From Filosporella fistucella (taxonomy: Eukaryota > Ascomycota > Leotiomycetes > Helotiales), in assembly GCA_030077755.1 (NCBI GenBank), contig JAQJZZ010000001.1:1945117-2009116 (forward strand): a stretch of 64,000 nucleotides of DNA, written 5' to 3'. Made by a program: the position numbers and the translations under genes. Within the stretch, counting starts at the first letter, position 1; every line of letters begins with the position of its first letter. The notes under the pieces are model-generated. The model searched no databases and was not told where the DNA came from. It worked only from the letters and a program-made list of their open reading frames with translations. Below are positions 12,590-24,794 of this stretch, one piece after another.

Positions 12590-13971
12590 ATCGAACCGCT
12601 ACTTCACCCATTGAAACAGCGAAAGGTTATAAAACTTTGTTAAGAATAGCTTGCTGGGCCTTTTGGATCAGAATAAATTTGTGGGACAGTATCGGACCTT
12701 GAGCTTTGAGTGGGACCTCTTTTTTTTTAACAGAGATCCCGAGATCTTGGAGCTGATGGTTGATTCTACAAATCAGGCATGTAAAAGGGTGCGGTTATCA
12801 AAGCTAGGAGCAAGTTAAGTGTTAGTTAGCATGCTGCCCCTCCGTACCGTACAGCTAACGACCAACGCTGACTCAGCTGACTACCCTGTAAGCGCTGCTT
12901 GGAAGCCGTTCGCCTAGCCGCCACAAGGGTTGTTATCTTCACTAAAGATAGTGAGCAACAGCCTGAATCAACAATCAGGTGTGGGAATCCTCGTTCCTCT
13001 TACTGTACATTCAACGCCACCCCACTACGACCCTCCTCTTCCGACCTCTCTTCTTCTAATGGTCAATTCTGCTGCAGCCGAGGCTCTTTTCGAACTTACT
13101 CCGTAGCAACACTACTTTAAAGTATGCAACGTATGAGTAGTTTATGTGCCAGCCGAAATTCCACTCTAAACACCTAACCTGCATCTATATTGTCCAAGTT
13201 CCTGAAATCCAGCTGATTGGGCACTTTTAGAAGCAAAACATGCTGTCCGAAAGGATGAATTCAAATCCGATTAGCTAGTTTCGTTACATGGTTTCTTGCT
13301 TTGGGATGAACGATAGACCTCTGCATGGATACATCCTCCCATGTGTCTTTCATGGATGAAATCTACTGGCTTTGATATGATCCTTGCTATCGATAGCCCA
13401 AGAAACGTTTCTTACCAGCCAATCCTGAAAATATAATCAAAGTAGCTAGTCTTTCTTTGTACACTGGTATCCTAAGGACTGCTAGTCAGCTCGTGGGAAA
13501 TCTAGTAACCATGATGCAGCAAGGTTCTCTTCACCCGACTTTCTGCACCTATCTAAGTGGTGGTTATTGCGGCCATGACCGAAATTCCACTTGTACGAAT
13601 AGAATGACCATGCAGAAGTAAGCCCAAACACTTCATTTTTCAACTTGGTACCGCCGTTGGACGTGGAACATCCATGTATAGTACATACTTGGGAAGGATG
13701 AATGCTCTACAAGTTGTATTCAAACTCGGACCTGTCTCCTTTCTTGGTCTTAACTCAGCCTTGCCGACTCGTCGCCCACCGATCATCCCTGAGTCTTTGA
13801 CTAAGGACATTACTATACGGATTAATCTAGTCGGTATAATTTTCTTCAGCCTTGCTCTTGAAGTGCATGTGATTGTTGAGACCTCAACGTAGTGAAAATA
13901 TTCCACCAAGGCTGACCAAACGCCTTCTTACACCTTGCGACTCAATTAAAAGATCCCAATAGCCATCTCCT
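12590..13971. promoter_or_regulatory. Divergent promoter region, P450 no. 1 / cyclase-glycosyltransferase
   Basis: 1.38 kb between two divergent cluster genes, with no convincing gene; open frames at 12899-13120 and 13640-13909 look random. It contains a near-palindromic GCTGACTCAGC at 12867-12877, whose core TGACTCA is a perfect Gcn4/AP-1 type bZIP site. A run of nine T lies at 12721-12729. Regulatory role is inferred only. Confidence 0.45.
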
Positions 13972-16900
13972 ATGACTAAGGAACACAAGATGCCACATGC
14001 AGAGGATCTTCAAGACCATGCTCGCATTGCCTTGGACAAAGCTATTCAATTTTCTTTCGACAATCAGAAGGAGGATGGCCACTGGGTTGCAGAGGTTTCC
14101 GCCGACGTTACGTTCACATCCGAATATGTTATGTTCAAATATGCAATGGGTCTGGATTTGAAGCAGGATGGAGAAGATCTCAAGAGGTGGTTGCTACAGG
14201 ATCAGAAGGAGGATGGTTCTTGGGCACTTGCACCCGACTTACCAGGCAATAACTCGACGACTACCGAAGCATACCTCGCCCTAAAGATACTGGGTGTGCA
14301 ATCAAACCACCCTCAGATGCTAAAGACACAAAGTTTCATGAAGAGCCATGGAGGGGTTGAGAAAGTTCGATTCTTCACTCGATTTTTCCTCTCAACTTTT
14401 GGACTCTTCCCATACTCGGCGATACCACAAATACCCGCAGAGCTGATCTTAATGCCTGCATCGTCACCGCTCAATATTTATACTCTCTCATCATGGGCTC
14501 GAAGCACACTGATACCCATACTCATATTCAGACATCACGAACCAATATACTCCCTTCCAAATGGTCGTAGTGCAAGTAATTCCTTCCTCGACGAGATCTG
14601 GTGCAATCCGGCAGACAAAAATGTCCCTTATGCCCCACCGATGTCGAAAATGTTCTGGGAGAAAGAGTACATAGAGCTTGGTTTCACGGCACTGGATAAA
14701 TTTCTCGGGCAGTTGAATTGGCTCAAAAGTTCCCCTCTTCGAGATATGTCAAGAAGAAAATGTGTTAGCTGGCTCTTGGAGCATCAAGAGAAAGATGGTG
14801 ACTGGGCTGGATTCTTTCCACCTATGCATGGGTCTATCTGGGCACTGATCCTCGAAGGCTTTCCACTCGAAGGCAAGGTCATTCGTCTAGGGTTGGAAGC
14901 AATGGAGCGTTTGACAATTTGTGATGAGCGTGGAAAACGAGTTGCACCAACTGTTTCGCCTGTTTGGGACACTGCGTTGATGATGAATGCACTTTGCGAT
15001 GCAGGGCTGGCATCTGATCCTCGTGTCACGAAAGCTGTAAATTGGGTCAAGGATCGACAGCTATTGAATGATCATGGCGACTGGCGAGTTTATAGCAAGA
15101 ATCAGATTCCAGGAGGATGGTCTTTCGAATACGCAAATACCTTCTATCCTGATGTCGACGATACTGCGGTGGTCGTTATGTCGCTTCTCAAGCATGACCC
15201 ATACTCCATCAATACCAGTTGCGTACTGAATGCCACTGAGTGGATGCTGGGCATGCAAAATCCAGATGGCGGCTGGGGAGCATTTGACACCAAAAACGAC
15301 AAACTATGGTTGCACAAGATTCCATTTAGTGACATGGATAGCCTTTGTGATCCAAGCTCAGCTGATATTACTGGAAGGCTGATTGAATGCTTCGGAATGC
15401 TTCTTACCCACAGAAAAGGATCTTTGGAAGTCGGCCTTCGCCAGAGGCTCATGCGATCATCTCAGAGAGGGTTACTCTGGCTGGAGGAAGACCAGCATTC
15501 TTGTGGAGGATGGTGGGGGCGATGGGGAAATAACTACAATTATGGCACTGGCAATGTGATGAGAGGTCTAGTATACTTTTCCGAAGACAATTTCCGTGTT
15601 CGTATCATGGTAGATAAGGCTACACGTTGGTTTGAAAAATGTCAAAATCCTGACGGTGGGTGGGGTGAGCATTTGAGGTCGTACAACGAGCCAGAATGGA
15701 TTGGAAAGGGGCCAAGCACTTCCGCTCAAACTGCATGGGCACTTCTTTCACTACAACCCTATCGACCACAGTCTGATCCTTTTATCGAGAGAGGAATCAG
15801 GTGGCTTGTTGGCAATCAATCTGTAGATTCGGAAAACGGATCTTCATGGCCAATCGATGTGTACACTGCGACAGGGTTTCCCAATGTTCTATATTTGGGT
15901 TACCCATATTACCACCACTTCTTCTCAATCATGGCATTGAAAAAGTATATTGACGGAAAAGTTCAGCCAAGATACGATGAGATATCTCTTCCTGTCCAAA
16001 TTCCTGCCGCGATGAATCAACCAAATATTCTTGTGATGGTAATTGGAAGTCGTGGAGACATCCAACCATTTCTGAGCATTTCTAGGACACTGAAAGAAAA
16101 GTATGGATATCGCATCAGAATTGCTACACATTCATTCCATCAAAACTTTGTCGAGGATCAAGGAGTGGAGTTCTTTGCAACGGGTGGAGATCCAGAAGCA
16201 TTCGCACGAGCGTTCGAAGATAATCCTAGTATCCTACAATCTGCAATTCGAGGGGAGTATCGGATTCTGTATCGGTCTTTCAATTCCATGCTGCAAAGAT
16301 TTTGGGAAGCAAGCATGGTGAATGACATCAGTCACTCAGAGAAAAAAAACATCCGCCCTTTCGTCGCGGACAGTATTGTCTCCAGCTATTCAACTCTGAC
16401 ACATATTCATTGTGCCGAAAACCTTCAAGTACCTTTGGTTCTAGCTTCACTACAGCCATTATTAGCAACAACTGAGTTCCCAAATGTTTTGACAATGTCA
16501 AAGCCCAGATTTACAACGGGTCGCAAGCTGAATGCTATGACGTCCTTCTTTTTGGATCTTATGTAAGTATCCCCCCGAAAAAGCGGCTCCTTAACTATGA
16601 ATATTAACTGAGTTTAGAAATTGGTGTGTTTTTGGTCCGTTCTTGAACCATCTTCGAGCTCAGGTGTACGGAATGGCCGCGGCCTCCTGGACATGGGCAA
16701 CGGTCGAGCTCCCAAAAATGAAGATCCCTCATATATGTCTATGGTCACCACACTTTGTCGCCAAACCAAGCGATTGGGACTCGAGCGTCACTATCGCGGG
16801 CTATGCATTTCCAGGGGACGTTGCTTATTCGGCACCAGAAGACCTGAAACAGTTTCTTACGTCGGAATGTAACTTGCTTCTCTTCTCTTTCGGTTCCGCC

Positions 16901-17863
16901 ACGATGAGAAACCCGAACCGATTGATGAAAATGATTTTTGAGGCCACTGCTAGATTGGGTGTCAAAGCAATCATCTGCCATGGCTCCACGGATATCGAAA
17001 GCAGTCTGAAGCTTCCAGAACACATTTACATGGCCGAATCAATTCCACATTCTTGGATTCTCCCTCAAGTTCATGGTTTTGTTCATCATGGTGGAGCTGG
17101 GCATACTGCCATTGGATTAAAATATGGCATCCCCCAACTCATCATGCCATTCTACCTGGATCAGAACTTTTGGGCAGCCAAAATTGAACAACTTCAGCTT
17201 GGTCCTGTACCATTGGAACATCAAACTGTTACCATCGAGCAACTCCATTGTTCCCTTCAAGATCTGTTGTCAAGTAAATACAGAGAAAATTGCAGGTCGA
17301 TGGCACACAAAGTTTCTAATGCTAGAGATGGTGCAGAGGTAGCTGCAGAGATGATTTCTCGTGTCCAAGGTTACGTCCACAATGCACCAAAATGTTGCAT
17401 CATCCCATCTCTGAGAGCTCAATGGAAGCACAAATCCGCTGGTCTCCTGCTATCAGGTGCTGCTGCAGCTTGCCTTGTTTCGAATGAAGTCTTGTATTGG
17501 TCAGATCTAGAGCTAAAAGGCATCTATACCTGGCCAGATCAAAAATCTATCGCAACCACTAGCATTATGGGACTTCTGGATCAATTGACCTCCTTTTTGT
17601 CGAAATTGTTCTCCTTGATGTTGTGGGTGCTGTCGCTTTTCACCAATCCTCTAGGTGAAAACGCGCGCAACGAAAAGAATAGCGAACTCATCTGCGACCC
17701 TCTGAGGAAAGCCAAGATGGAGCAAGGAGAGTATGATTTGAGATGGATCAGTCACGAGCTTGGGCTAAACGTAAGCGAAAAGATTGTGTACAATTGGAAT
17801 GCTTTGAGCACTGATGCATTTCATCGTAAGATGGGATTGCATGTTCAGGTTGAAGGAGTCTGA
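13972..17863 (+). CDS. efuA-like: Triterpene cyclase (SHC-like) / UDP-glycosyltransferase fusion, enfumafungin-synthase type
   Basis: Two exons, 13972-16562 and 16618-17863, give 1,278 residues. Residues 1 to ~665 are a squalene-hopene-cyclase-type domain: repeated QW motifs (QKEDGHW, QKEDGSW, QEKDGDW, QNPDGGWGAFD, QNPDGGWGEHL) and the catalytic-acid motif DVDDTA at Asp394-Asp397. From about residue 681 a sterol-glucosyltransferase-like GT domain begins (ILVMVIGSRGDIQPFLSI), with the sugar-nucleotide motif HHGGAGHTA at residues 1020-1028. A C-terminal tail of about 140 residues holds two hydrophobic stretches that may tether it to membranes. The intron falls inside the GT domain and the join gives LDLINWCVFGPF. 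Known fusions (EfuA, FsoA) cyclise oxidosqualene to a fernane-type skeleton and glycosylate it. The same chemistry is inferred here; skeleton and sugar are unproven. Confidence 0.95.
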
Positions 17864-18096
17864 AGTACTTGAAATTTTACAGGGAGCAGCTTGGATAATC
17901 ATACTTCCAAATTGAATGTAGCTGTAGACACGAATTATAGCTAATTAGAATAAAATATTTGGTGTTCATTTGCCCCTTTCCACCTCGCTTACAGCATCTG
18001 TTTGTAAATTCAACAAAGACATCTTATGGTACTGATTGATCTCGGGGAAGACAGGCGTTTGTCTTCTATCTAAATTTGCACCCGAAAATTCTCCAT
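17864..18096. other. Convergent 3' intergenic region
   Basis: Short AT-rich spacer between the fusion gene and the acetyltransferase gene, with AATAAAATA at 17949-17957 as a possible polyadenylation signal for the fusion gene. Confidence 0.4.
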
Positions 18097-19382
18097 TTAC
18101 AAAGCTGTCTTAAAACTGCGGATGAGATTGAATGGCAAAATCGGTTTACCCTCATCTCGTTGCATGGTCGGAAAAGTCCAAACTGGTGTTGTCCAGATAA
18201 GCCAAGCTAGCACCCAAACATATCCCATACATCTTCCTGTCTTACAAAGTACCTGAGATGTTCCACCAAGTCTTACAGCGGTAGCAGTGATTGCATCCTC
18301 CAACATAATTCCTAGCGTTTGCATGCAGAAGAACTGCATTGCTCCGCTCTGACTGAGAGACAGACCTTGAGTCATATCCGAAAACATATGGAAAATTCCT
18401 GAAACTGCAAAAGTACAGAAAATAAACAGATATCTGCCAATCATCCCACCTTTTCGTGCTCTTAGAGTGGCGTAAGTGATGAAATAAGCAATACTTCCAC
18501 AGCCACGACGTATCAACTGGTGGTAGAAAGTCCTATGGATAATTTAGATGCATTTCAAAAGATATCAGGACTGAAATACCCCCAAAAACGCCGAAGTGAA
18601 TAGGAGTCCTTCACAGACCCAAATACCGGCGGCCAAGCCTGAACAGGAGTAATGCCGGATGCAATTGCAACCATGGCAAATGAGGAGTAGACTGCTTGTA
18701 TTATGATGTATTGTACAGCCCAGTACCCAATGATACTGAAAATTCTCGTGTAGAACTCCTCTCTGGTAATCTCCGTGAGGCGAGCGAAGAATGAAATTCG
18801 GCCTTGAGAAAATATGACTGCATTGTCACTTTTCGGGGCAAGGCTGATGCCGTCCAAGATACAGATACAAATGGAGATTTTCACTGCTGAGTCCCTAAGA
18901 AATTGCCCTTTGGTTGGTACGTAATTGTTGTCGCTCGATCTGAATGGTGGAATGTTCTTGATGGGCCATTTGGTTGCAGGAAAGCGACTTTGAAGACTGA
19001 TGTCAGCACCGAAGGTGAGTTTGTCTACAGTGTTGTCGAAAAAACTAGAGTGCTGTTCTTTGATACGTTTCTCTGGATTATACAAAGGAACTGGATTCAA
19101 TCCACCAAGTGATGATGTTGGTCCACCTTCCTTGTAAGTCCATTTGTGTAGAAGGACAGTGTCGACGTATAGAATGTTCACATACACTCCTGCTGCTCCA
19201 ACGAACGCACGAGTGATGCTATTGTGTATCAATCTAACAAAGGGTAACTCCAAGTAGGTACAGAAAGTGACAAGAGGGAGACATCCCAGACGCAAGACTG
19301 AATCCCGTGACGTGAAGCCCAGCACGATGATCATGAGACCAAGCTGAAGTCCAACGAGGCTGACAGATGACTGGAAAGCCAT
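18097..19382 (-). CDS. Membrane-bound O-acetyltransferase, wax-synthase-like
   Basis: Two exons, complement(join(18097..18532, 18580..19382)), give 412 residues from the ATG at 19382 (MAFQSSVSLVGLQLG). The frame stays open to an ATG at 19520, which would add 46 mostly polar residues; I prefer 19382 because a hydrophobic segment follows at once, but this is not settled. The join restores RRFWGTFYHQLIRRGCG, matching the RRFW..(F/W)HQ motif of fungal wax-synthase-like acetyltransferases, and the candidate catalytic His lies in SGIFHMFSD. Several membrane helices are evident. Enzymes of this type acetylate hydroxyls on terpenoids (EfuD and FsoF in the enfumafungin and fuscoatroside pathways, as I recall), and the same role fits here. 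Transcribed toward the fusion gene. Confidence 0.85.
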
Positions 19383-19520
19383 GTCGCCTCGAAACAGAGG
19401 TAATTCTGGAGCTATATCGGACAGTATGGTGCTATACGTGTTGCGTTTGAAAATGTCGCGAACAAGGATTGAACTGGCTATAGTTGTATTTTCTGATCGT
19501 TCTGGAAACCAATGATACAA

Positions 19521-20796
19521 AGGGACAATTCGTGCTCGCGTTCACCCTTACCTGAGATAAGAGATATCTGCAATACTACATTGAGCTGGTTGTATGTGAG
19601 TTGACTCGGCATATTCACTCACCAATTTATTAGCTATCTGTCTGACTTGGTGTTATTGCAACCCTAGGCGAAGCCAACAATTCTACCAATGCATTACGAG
19701 TTGCATTGCATATTATTGATGAAGATATTTCTAGCACAGCGCCAATACGTAAACTCGACAAGGTGTACTAGGGGACTATGCATGAAAGCGTTGTCATCAT
19801 CTTTACCTACAAAGCCTGCGTGCATGAGTCTGCAGATCTTACCAACACCGAGGAGTATGAGAGAAATATCTTTAACAGATGAAGAAGGTCGTTAAGAAAG
19901 ATGACTTCCTGAAAGACGGTGAGTCGGCAATTAATTTCAATTTCCCTCATCGATAAGACTTGAATACGAGGAGCTCAACTTCATTCGCTGTAAAAATCCG
20001 AGCAAGACGCACTGGGCGTGGCAAGGAGGGGACTAATTGTACCAAGCTCCGGTGGTCAGCACTTCTAAAGCTGCATAGATGGGCCCCGAAAAACTAATTC
20101 AATTCCAAAGAGGCGGCCCCGAGTGGTGAGGTACGTTAAGATATGCTTGTAGGTAACTAAGTGGAGAGCTCAGCACTAAATAAAACGAGAAAGAAATCCT
20201 GTGCTAGTGACGACGGCGGCTCCCTCGCTCCCATCAGCCACCCGCCGAAAGGCCCTAGCGAGAATCGTGTAGTGAAGATCTTAGATCCGCTGTCAGCTCT
20301 TTTACCCGGTGCATCTGGAGGGCTGCCCATCCGACGTGGCGTTGCACTACTGCAGGCATAGAATTTCCAGGAATTAGTCCTGGTTCACCAGTACATGCCA
20401 TTTTGATAGAGACACACCTTGACTAGCAATCCCGAATTTTAGATTAGACCTAGCTACCAGTAGGCACTTGGTTGTCCAGGCAAACCTATCTTTCCCAGAA
20501 GTGAACTTGGGGTAGCGGAAACGGAGAGCTAATGCCGGTTGGAAGTGAACTATTTCGGCCCAGAAAATTTGTGATAGGTAGGACTTCCCAAAATTTTGTC
20601 CATAGAAAAATCACCTCGCCAAAGAGCAACCCAGACAGACCCTCCGAGCATCCTCAGACTCGCCATTCCTTTGACTGGCATTCAGGGAGTATCTCATGCC
20701 CCCTCAACTTGGACCACAAGACGTCTATTGCTTCGCCATTGACTTTTCCGGTCATCACATGACAGACTTTAATAGTCCTCCTCAAGAATCAAGAAC
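19521..20796. promoter_or_regulatory. Divergent promoter region, acetyltransferase / P450 no. 2
   Basis: About 1.3 kb without a convincing gene. Two near-identical elements occur, TGACTCGGC at 19602-19610 and TGAGTCGGC at 19920-19928, resembling the TGACTCAGC in the other divergent cluster promoter. Small open frames (19689-19895, 20161-20361, 20532-20762) show no domain. A possible upstream non-coding or coding exon of the acetyltransferase, ending at a GTAAGG donor near 19552, cannot be excluded. Confidence 0.4.
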
Positions 20797-22595
20797 ATGA
20801 TGGCTGGACAAATCTCTGGGATCCTCGGTGTATTGAGCTTGCAATCATTGACTCTGCTCGTCCTTTCTGTTGCAAGTCTTTTTTTGCTCACCTGGTGCAT
20901 TACATCCTGGACTGCACATCGTGCATTCGCCCTTTCCAAGGCGACTGCGCCAGGTCTGAAAAGGCCACCAACTCTTCCATATGCTGTTCCATTTCTTGGA
21001 CATGTCATTGAATTTATGAGAGACGGAAATGGCTTCATGTCAAGAACGGCGTAAGTTATCCTTACTCCCCTACTTATGGCAATCACTCAATAAAGAATCA
21101 GGCAATACTTGGATAGAAACATTCCTGTGCGGATCATCCTGCCAATCTTCTCTAATTATGTTGTCTCAGGTCCTGAGAATGTCCTGGCATACTTTCGAGA
21201 ATCTCACAATCTATCTACAACCACTCGAAGTGTTATTGTCATGAAAAATGCTTTCGGCTGTCCAGGTCACTTGGTTCACCAATTTGAGCCCAGAGTCATT
21301 CCTCTGGGAACAAAGCTGGAAGATAACATTGAACATCAGATTCTCCGTGCTGTCAACTCAGGTCTTTCAGGATCACATCTCGATGGACTTTCTTCCCGTT
21401 TCCAAGAAAATATGGCAGCCAAAATCAGGACAGACCAATCAGACGAGCTGTTTGATAACGAGTGGAAAGCACTTCCTGACATTAACGGTTTTGTCGAGAA
21501 TCGGGTATTTGAAGCTGCCGTGGCGTCTATGTTTGGAACATTTATGGTTTCATTGAATCCTACGCTTGCTGAAGATTTCTGGAACTTCAATAGATATATT
21601 GGGGCTTTGTTCATGGGGCTTCCATCATTTCTAAATCCAAAAGCAATCAAGGCAAGAGAGAAGATGGTTGACAATATCAAGCGTTGGTTGAGATTCACAG
21701 CAGAGAATTGCCCTGTAGAGAGCTTGGGAGACGTCGACTGGGAGCCGTACTATGGGAGTAAATTTACTCGTGAACGCCAAGTTCTGTTAACTAAGCGGGG
21801 AATTGTTGATGAAACTGCCAGAGCCGCTGAAAACTTTGCTTTCTTATGGGCGTAAGTACTCACCTTCATGATCCACATTATTAAGCTGACACAAACTCCA
21901 GTACAAATTCTAATTCAGTCCCAGCTGCAACATGGTTCCTGATAGAATGTCTCCATGATCCCAGTCTGAAACAGCGAGTTCTTGACTGTATCCCAGCCTG
22001 CATCGACGAAGCATCTTCTTTATCAGAACGACCACCAAAATTCGACATCGTAAAGCTTTGTGATGACCCTCTACTATCTTCAGTCTATGCGGAAACTCTA
22101 CGTCTTCGAACAGCAGTTTTGGTAGTCCGTCAACCAACCTCAGACGATTTTTCTTTTCGAGGCTGGCATATCAAGAAGGATGAAGTTCTCAGCCTCTCTA
22201 CCCGTACTGAACAAATGAATGAAGATATCTGGAACTCGAAACACCGCCCACTTGAAGAATTCTACTCTGATCGCTTCATCATTGACCCCAAAGAGCCCAA
22301 TAGTGGCCCCCTCAGAAATCAGAAAGTGAAGAGCAAAGATGGTAAACCTTACTTCGCTATGGACGGCTTGCGTGGATCATGGGTTCCTTATGGAGGCGGT
22401 AATCATCTCTGCCCTGGAAGACACTTCGCCAAAAGAGAGATTATCACTGCTACTGTTATGTTTTTAAGTGCTTATGAGATGGAAATGGTCGACGAAGGGA
22501 AGGGTAAGCCTGAGGTGGACATGAAATGTTTTGGTTTTGGAACCATGCCACCCAACAGGGCTATTCCGTTCCGAATCAAGAGAAGGGAGACATGA
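20797..22595 (+). CDS. Cytochrome P450 (cluster P450 no. 2), CYP7/CYP8-like fold
   Basis: Three exons, 20797-21050, 21102-21851 and 21902-22595, give 565 residues. It has an N-terminal membrane anchor (LTLLVLSVASLFLLTWCI), a proline-rich hinge (LKRPPTLPYAVPFLGH), an I-helix of the form ATNSNSVPAATW at the start of exon 3, the K-helix ETLR (VYAETLRLRT), and a haem loop VPYGGGNHLCPGRHFAKRE with Cys505. The N-for-T pattern in the I-helix is typical of CYP7/CYP8-related sterol and fungal P450s. Both introns are phase 2 and the joins are clean. It is tail-to-tail with P450 no. 3, which has the same first-intron position and phase. Expected to oxidise the triterpenoid; the position is unknown. Confidence 0.92.
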
Positions 22596-22964
22596 AAATA
22601 ATATTAGGCGATTTGAAATATAATAAATGGACGCCTCTTTAATTTGATATAAAACATACATGACTGTTCATTTGTAAACCGTGTTGCTACTACAGGCTTG
22701 ATGTGGGGAAAATTTGGGGGTTGGTGAGAATCTTTCAGCGGGTTTCAGCGTTCATCGTGGGGCAGAAGGCGGGGTAATTTATGCTCATAAATGGGCTGGA
22801 AGGGAAATCTGCTGTGAAACTTCAATACTTCACGCATTGAATATTTAAATGAATGGGCCTTGTAGACAACCACCAGAACTCTCATCGAAAATGTTATTTA
22901 ATTTTTTCAAGCAAACAATTCAGAATCCCAAAGCAGTTCAACACCTGCGCTCAGAACGTCATAA
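22596..22964. other. Convergent intergenic region between two P450 genes
   Basis: No gene. Contains the AT-rich 3' flank of P450 no. 2 (AATATAATAAATGG near 22617) and nothing else of note. Confidence 0.5.
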
Positions 22965-24794
22965 CTATTTGTCATCCTCACTTCTTCGCTTTATTCGCAC
23001 CTTAACATCGCTAGCTGGATGAGGAGCACCAGCTTCCATCCCCTTCTTCACATTCCAGGTCCCATCTGCATTCTTAGGACCCAGATACTCAATATCCCAA
23101 AAAGCGACCATCGCGGCCACAAAAGTCAATACTTCCCTCTCCGCAAATAACCGCCCTTTACACATACTGTACCCGCCTCCAAATGCATAAAGGTGTCTGG
23201 GCATTTCAGCTCTCTCTCTCTTTTCGTCTCGGGGGTCTTGGATAACGAATCGTCGGGAACTGAAGACCTTGGGCTGATCCCATAATCTGGGATCTGTGTG
23301 TGCTGCACCATTATGTATACATACGACATTGCCAGCTTTTAGGTTGTAGGTGCGAGGTACAGCTCCTGTTCCACGTAGGAGGGCTGCATCGGCAGGCGAT
23401 TCTGTGATATTGAAGTCTTCTTGGATGTACTTCTGTTCGACGCCTACAATATCTAAGCGCATGGTTTCAAGCCACGTAGACTTCGTCAACGGACATTGGC
23501 GAGAAAGAGCTGTGTGATTAAAAGATACCTCTCCGCTGGATAGAATCTTGACATGAGGTGCGACTTCTTGACGAATGGCAGCAAGGAGGGTGGGCGACGA
23601 GTAAGTATGGACGATAGTCCAAAAGGTAATAATATTAGCGTTCTGCCCAAGGTTAGATGAGATTGCCAGAGTATGATTTAATACAAACCGTATGAAGACC
23701 CCAAAGAAGACTTAGCAGATTCGCAATGGCTGCTTTCTGGACTTCCTCCCCGCCACTTCTCCAGGTTCTATGTTGCATCTTTGCAAGCTCACTAACATCA
23801 TTCATATCCTCCCAGCCCGGCACAGGCTCTCCTTTCTCATCAATAGCTTGGAAAGCACGAAACCAAGTTTCGATTGCTTTCTTTGACCGATTCAGGGCCG
23901 CCCGAGCATTTCTAATCTTGGAATTGAATGGCGGCATTCCAGTAAGAAGAAGCGGGAACTGAGAGTCAAAGGTGAAAACATCATCCATAAGTTCCGGACA
24001 TTGTTCAATAAGTGCTTTTCCAAACATTGCTGGAGTTGAAGCGCAGTATGCCCAACGAGTAACGAGACGAAAAAGATCTGCTTCAACTTCTTCGGCTTTT
24101 TCTTCAATCATACTGAGAGCACTTCTTTTCCAGGGATGCAAATTCGGACTGCCTCCTGCAACTGATGCGAACGAGAGGATAGATTTGCCTACAGCCGCTG
24201 CGGTGCGGTCAGATGCATCCATCATGGCAGCTTCAGTCATCAAGAGGTTCAGATTCGATGAGATGTGGGAATAAAGATCAGGGACAGTGGCTGTGGTACC
24301 CTCATCGCCGAAGCCATGTTTTGCAAGCCAATGTATCAATGGTTTATTGGAAAGAACTGTTGCCCGTTGTGCAAAGACTTGCTTAGAAAGGGATGGCATC
24401 AAAATCTGATAATGCTTATATCCAACAAGTCTGATTGCAAACGCTCCATCTCTGGTGTTGTCACTACGGACCCATTAGCAAACAATTGACAATATATAAT
24501 GACCTGTACGAACCGTGCATTGGTAAAGAGCCCTGCATTGTTTAAGATGTATGAAAATCCGTGTCCAATCCATGGGAACATATGAGGTAGCATTGGCGGC
24601 TCCTTGGGAGCATCTTGCTTCTGTTCTCTCACATACCTTGCTTCTGTCCAGAGTAGATAAAACAGAGCAAATGCTAATGTTACCACAACTAATGAGAGTA
24701 ACTGGTGGGCTTGAAATAGGTACCATAGATACCCAAGCATCACACCCCCCAATTTCTGTGCCATTGAGGTATCGAAAGAGCGCATCGACCGCAA
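22965..24794 (-). CDS. Cytochrome P450 (cluster P450 no. 3)
   Basis: Three exons, complement(join(22965..23642, 23689..24463, 24514..24794)), give 577 residues. It has a membrane anchor (LLSLVVVTLAFALFYLLW), a hinge KEPPMLPHMFPWIGHGFSY, an I-helix region at the second splice (LLSLLWGLHTNANIITFWT), an ETMR K-helix (WLETMRLDI), and a haem loop FGGGYSMCKGRLFAERE with Cys513; Lys replaces the usual Pro after the Cys. The first intron uses a weak donor GTTCGT; I chose it because it is the only one that keeps phase with DNTRDGAFAIRLVG and it has a GCTAAT branch site. Met1, Met4 or Met11 could be the start. It shares fold type and first-intron phase with P450 no. 2, which suggests an old duplication. 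Confidence 0.88.

Noticed and set aside
16621..16872. Open frame beginning just after the fusion-gene intron
   Set aside because: Out of phase with the GT domain; splicing at 16562/16618 places the conserved sequence in another frame.
19383..19520. N-terminal extension of the acetyltransferase to the ATG at 19520
   Set aside because: Kept as an alternative only: the extra 46 residues are polar and unlike the family's membrane-proximal start, but no signal excludes them outright.
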